Shown piece by piece: positions 62,118 through 64,000 of a stretch of DNA of 64,000 nt (position 1 is its first letter; each line of letters starts with the position of its first letter). The DNA lies in NCBI RefSeq assembly GCF_000717995.1, contig NZ_JODM01000023.1, positions 1 through 64,000 of the forward strand, given 5' to 3'. The notes beneath the pieces were generated by a model, which had not been told where the DNA came from, did no database searches, and worked only from the letters and a program-made list of their open reading frames with translations. Source of the DNA: Streptomyces violaceorubidus. GTDB lineage: Bacteria; Actinomycetota; Actinomycetes; Streptomycetales; Streptomycetaceae. The position numbers and the translations under genes are program-made.

Positions 62118-62762
62118 CTACTTGGCGGGCGGCGTCGTCTTCTTGGCGGTGGTGCTCTTCTTGGCCGGGGCCTTGCGCGGGGCGGGCGTCTTCTTCGCCG
62201 CGGCCGACTTGTCCTCGGTGACCCGGACCGGCTCGGACTTGGCCGTCGCGGGCTTGGCCGGGGCGGCGGGCTTGGCCGGGGCGGGCTTGGCCGGCTCGAC
62301 GGCCACGGCGAGGTCCTCCACGTCCTCGGCCAGGTCCTCGATGCCGTCGGCGGCCTGGCCGCGCCAGGTGCGGACCGCCTGCTCGCCACGCTCGGCGACC
62401 TTCTCGTAGGCCTCCCGCGCCTTGACGGCGTACTCGGCGGCGACGCCGACGGAGCGCAGCGCGAGGTCCTGGGCGGTCTCGCCGAGCTTCTTGAAGTCGG
62501 CGTCGAGGTTGCCGAAGAGCTCGTTGGCCTTGGCCTGGAGGCTGCCCTGGGTCTCCTTGACGCGGGCCGTCGCCTTCTCCTGGACGGCCTTCGGGTCGGT
62601 GTTGCGTACGGCGTCGATCCGCGCCGGGGCCTCCGCGCGCAGCTGCTCCACCAGCACCGGCACCTTCTTGGCCTGCTGGAAGGCGAGGTCGGCGGTGCCC
62701 GCGGCGAAGTAGAGCGGGGTGGGGTCGCTGAAGGTCTTGCGCAGGTCGTCGGTGATGGCCAT
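62118..62762 (-). CDS. HbhA-like helical Lys/Ala/Pro-tailed protein
   Basis: A 214-residue protein with a helical N-terminal part (FSDPTPLYFAAGTADLAFQQ, KAVQEKATARVKETQGSLQA) and a Lys-Pro-Ala tail (about 155-214, with KKTPAPRKAPAKKS repeats). This matches the mycobacterial heparin-binding haemagglutinin and histone-like phasin proteins. The basic tail could bind DNA or polyanions, so in a non-pathogen it is likely structural. The order XRE–HbhA–DUF2516 parallels Rv0474–Rv0475–Rv0476. Transcription is leftward from the XRE side. Confidence 0.85.
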   Translation of the reverse strand: MAITDDLRKTFSDPTPLYFAAGTADLAFQQAKKVPVLVEQLRAEAPARIDAVRNTDPKAVQEKATARVKETQGSLQAKANELFGNLDADFKKLGETAQDLALRSVGVAAEYAVKAREAYEKVAERGEQAVRTWRGQAADGIEDLAEDVEDLAVAVEPAKPAPAKPAAPAKPATAKSEPVRVTEDKSAAAKKTPAPRKAPAKKSTTAKKTTPPAK

Positions 62763-62784
62763 GGTGATGGTCCTCCGGAATTGC

Positions 62785-63216
62785 TTATGAATGAGGGTTT
62801 TTTACTGTTTCCGCTCCGTCGACAACGGCATCGGCGTCGGTGTCGGTGTCGGCTTCCGCGTCGGCCCCGAACCCGTTCTCCTTGCGGAAGGACTCGTAGA
62901 CCTGGAGCAGCACCTGCTTCTGCCGCTCGTTCAGCGAGGGGTCGGCAAGGATGACCGCACGCGTCTCCACGTCGTCCCGGTCCCGCTCCGCGTCGAGGAT
63001 CCCGGCGCGGACGTACAGCGTCTCGGCGGAGATCCGCAGCGCCTTGGCGACCTGCTGGAGCACCTCCGCGCTCGGCTTGCGCAGCCCGCGCTCGATCTGG
63101 CTCAGGTACGGGTTGGACACGCCCGCGGCATCGGCGAGCTGCCGCAACGACAGCTGCGCGTTGCGCCGCTGCTCGCGCAGGTACTCACCGAGGTTGCCGA
63201 CGTTGAGCGATGCCAT
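62785..63216 (-). CDS. XRE-family helix-turn-helix regulator
   Basis: A 143-residue regulator with one HTH domain (LREQRRNAQLSLRQLADAAG, SNPYLSQIERGLRKPSAEVL) and an acidic Asp/Ala/Thr tail. The ATG at 63216 (MASLNVGNLGEYLREQR) is chosen; the frame is open to 63255. It matches the mycobacterial Rv0474-type regulator located beside hbhA. A GCTTGCAA inverted repeat 30 bp upstream is the likely operator. It probably controls itself and the HbhA-like gene 22 bp downstream. Confidence 0.9.
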   Translation of the reverse strand: MASLNVGNLGEYLREQRRNAQLSLRQLADAAGVSNPYLSQIERGLRKPSAEVLQQVAKALRISAETLYVRAGILDAERDRDDVETRAVILADPSLNERQKQVLLQVYESFRKENGFGADAEADTDTDADAVVDGAETVKNPHS

Positions 63217-63245
63217 GACTCCACCATGCAGCACCTTGCTAACTA

Positions 63246-63266
63246 TTGCAAGCACCGCGCTTGCAA
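63246..63266. promoter_or_regulatory. TTGCAAGC-n5-GCTTGCAA inverted repeat, candidate XRE operator
   Basis: A perfect 8-bp inverted repeat with a 5-nt spacer lies 30 bases upstream of the XRE gene start, in a locally AT-richer stretch. Extra CTTGC copies flank it. Confidence 0.6.
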
Positions 63267-63333
63267 GAGTGCGCCCACCCTCGCCCGCCCGCCCTCGCGC
63301 GCCTGCCCTCGAGCGCCCGCCGGTCCCGCCCGC

Positions 63334-63801
63334 TCAGCCGCGGCCCGCGGCCCGCCTCCGGGACCACGCGGCGGCGTCGGCGCCGTACCGGACGAGGAGG
63401 CGGGCGAACTGGACGCGCTCCTGGGGCGACCAGGCGGCGGTGATCTCCTCGAACGCCTCGCGCTGTTCGGCGGCGAACCGGTGGCGTTCGGCCTCGCCGT
63501 ACTCGGTGAGTTCGAGCACGGTGCGGCGCCCGTCGGACTGGGACGCCGCCCGGCGCAGCAGCCCCTCCTCGATGCAGGCGGCGACGGTCCGGCTGGCCAC
63601 CGGCTGGGCGACGCCCATCTCGGCCGCGAGGCCGCCGACGGTCGTCTCGCCCGGCGCGTCGGCGATCACGTTGAGGACCAGGTTGCGGGAGAGGTCCCTG
63701 CTCGAAGCCGGAGTGCGCCGCCGCAGGCGCGACAACGCCGGGCCGATCTGGTCCAGCGCCGGGTCGTCGGCGGTCCGGCCGGGGGAAGACGCGCTGCTCA
63801 T
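63334..63801 (-). CDS. MarR-family transcriptional regulator
   Basis: A 155-residue winged-helix regulator. The recognition helix region is GGLAAEMGVAQPVASRTVAA, followed by the wing QSDGRRTVLELTEYGEAERH. It diverges from an amidohydrolase gene with an inverted repeat between them, the common MarR arrangement in which the regulator controls its divergent neighbour. Confidence 0.88.
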   Translation of the reverse strand: MSSASSPGRTADDPALDQIGPALSRLRRRTPASSRDLSRNLVLNVIADAPGETTVGGLAAEMGVAQPVASRTVAACIEEGLLRRAASQSDGRRTVLELTEYGEAERHRFAAEQREAFEEITAAWSPQERVQFARLLVRYGADAAAWSRRRAAGRG

Positions 63802-63828
63802 GCCCCGAGTCTAGGCCGCTCCCCCGTG

Positions 63829-63870
63829 TTTGCATACCTCTCGGCAACTGCATAGCATCAGGTATGTAAA
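63829..63870. promoter_or_regulatory. TTTGCATACCT / AGGTATGTAAA inverted repeat in MarR divergent promoter
   Basis: Two 11-bp arms with one mismatch are separated by 20 bp and are centred between the MarR and amidohydrolase starts. The AT-rich ATGTAAA and GCATA elements are typical of MarR operators. Confidence 0.55.
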
Positions 63871-63902
63871 TGTGGACGAGCCAGGAAACGAGGCGGACTG
63901 CC

Positions 63903-64000
63903 ATGGCACTCACCGCGATCACCGACGCGCAGGTATTCGACGGGGAGAAGACCGTAGGCGTGCGGACCGTGGTCATCGACGGCACGAGGATCGCCCGCGT
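63903..64000 (+). CDS. Amidohydrolase family protein, N-terminal fragment (cut by window edge)
   Basis: Only the first 32 codons are present, starting at ATG 63903: ALTAITDAQVFDGEKTVGVR then VVIDGTRIAR. This is the entry beta strand of metal-dependent amidohydrolases (imidazolonepropionase-like). No catalytic metal ligands are in the window. Divergent from the MarR gene, which likely regulates it. Confidence 0.8.
   Translation, partial: MALTAITDAQVFDGEKTVGVRTVVIDGTRIAR

Overview
The window is very GC-rich actinobacterial DNA, and its gene content points to a Streptomyces chromosome. The pho/sen–carD–ispD–ispF–cysS–rlmB run, msiK, mshA, gpmA and a cytoplasmic-type contractile injection system all sit in the arrangement I know from Streptomyces core chromosomes. 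No rRNA, CRISPR array, transposase or integrase was seen. There is one tRNA, tRNA-Thr(UGU).

Region 1 (1–18763) is most of a phage-tail-like contractile injection system (CIS). A rightward operon from 4422 to 18712 encodes in order: sheath, tube, a tail-assembly-chaperone-like protein, a 52-aa DUF6760-like protein, a 1300-residue disordered VQR-motif protein, a second tube protein, a LysM hub protein, a VgrG-type spike, a gp25-like wedge, baseplate J, tail protein I, and a zinc-ribbon/transmembrane/discoidin-like protein matching CisA. Most of the stop and start codons in the second half overlap. Leftward genes lie upstream: a 1007-aa coiled-coil protein, a DUF4157 (eCIS core) HExxH protein, and the first residues of an Ig-like protein cut by the window edge. 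The AAA+ ATPase, tail terminator and an obvious tape measure are not here and may lie beyond the left edge. No fibre or PAAR gene is seen.

Region 2 (18.8–40.7 kb) is mostly conserved housekeeping sequence. It holds a secreted tripeptidyl-aminopeptidase-like lipoprotein, tRNA-Thr, msiK, a nucleotidyltransferase, a secreted NHL-propeller protein plus Tat-exported phospholipase-C-type phosphoesterase pair, a DoxX-like membrane protein, rlmB, cysS, ispF, ispD, carD, a lipoprotein, and the divergent phoP/phoR (regX3/senX3) and phoU genes with a PHO box between them.

Region 3 (40.7–51.8 kb) is accessory. It has a 51-aa peptide with a leader-like N-terminus and a seven-cysteine tail, a small membrane protein, a stand-alone LanC-like protein with a predicted three-cysteine zinc site, regulators (AraC-GyrI, two GntR-UTRA), two VOC proteins, a cupin, a lipoprotein, a low-GC orphan gene, a DUF1152 protein and an anti-sigma-type ATPase. 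One GntR gene has matching AGTGGC inverted repeats at both ends.

Region 4 (51.8–64.0 kb) is conserved again: gpmA, an MFS transporter, DUF2000, AraC, YbjN-like, mshA, a methyltransferase, an NlpC/P60 hydrolase, a receiver-PP2C phosphatase, DUF2516, an HbhA-like protein, an XRE regulator, a MarR regulator and the start of an amidohydrolase. The order XRE–HbhA–DUF2516, mshA–YbjN, gpmA and senX3–regX3 parallels the Mycobacterium tuberculosis Rv0474–Rv0491 neighbourhood, with insertions between the blocks.
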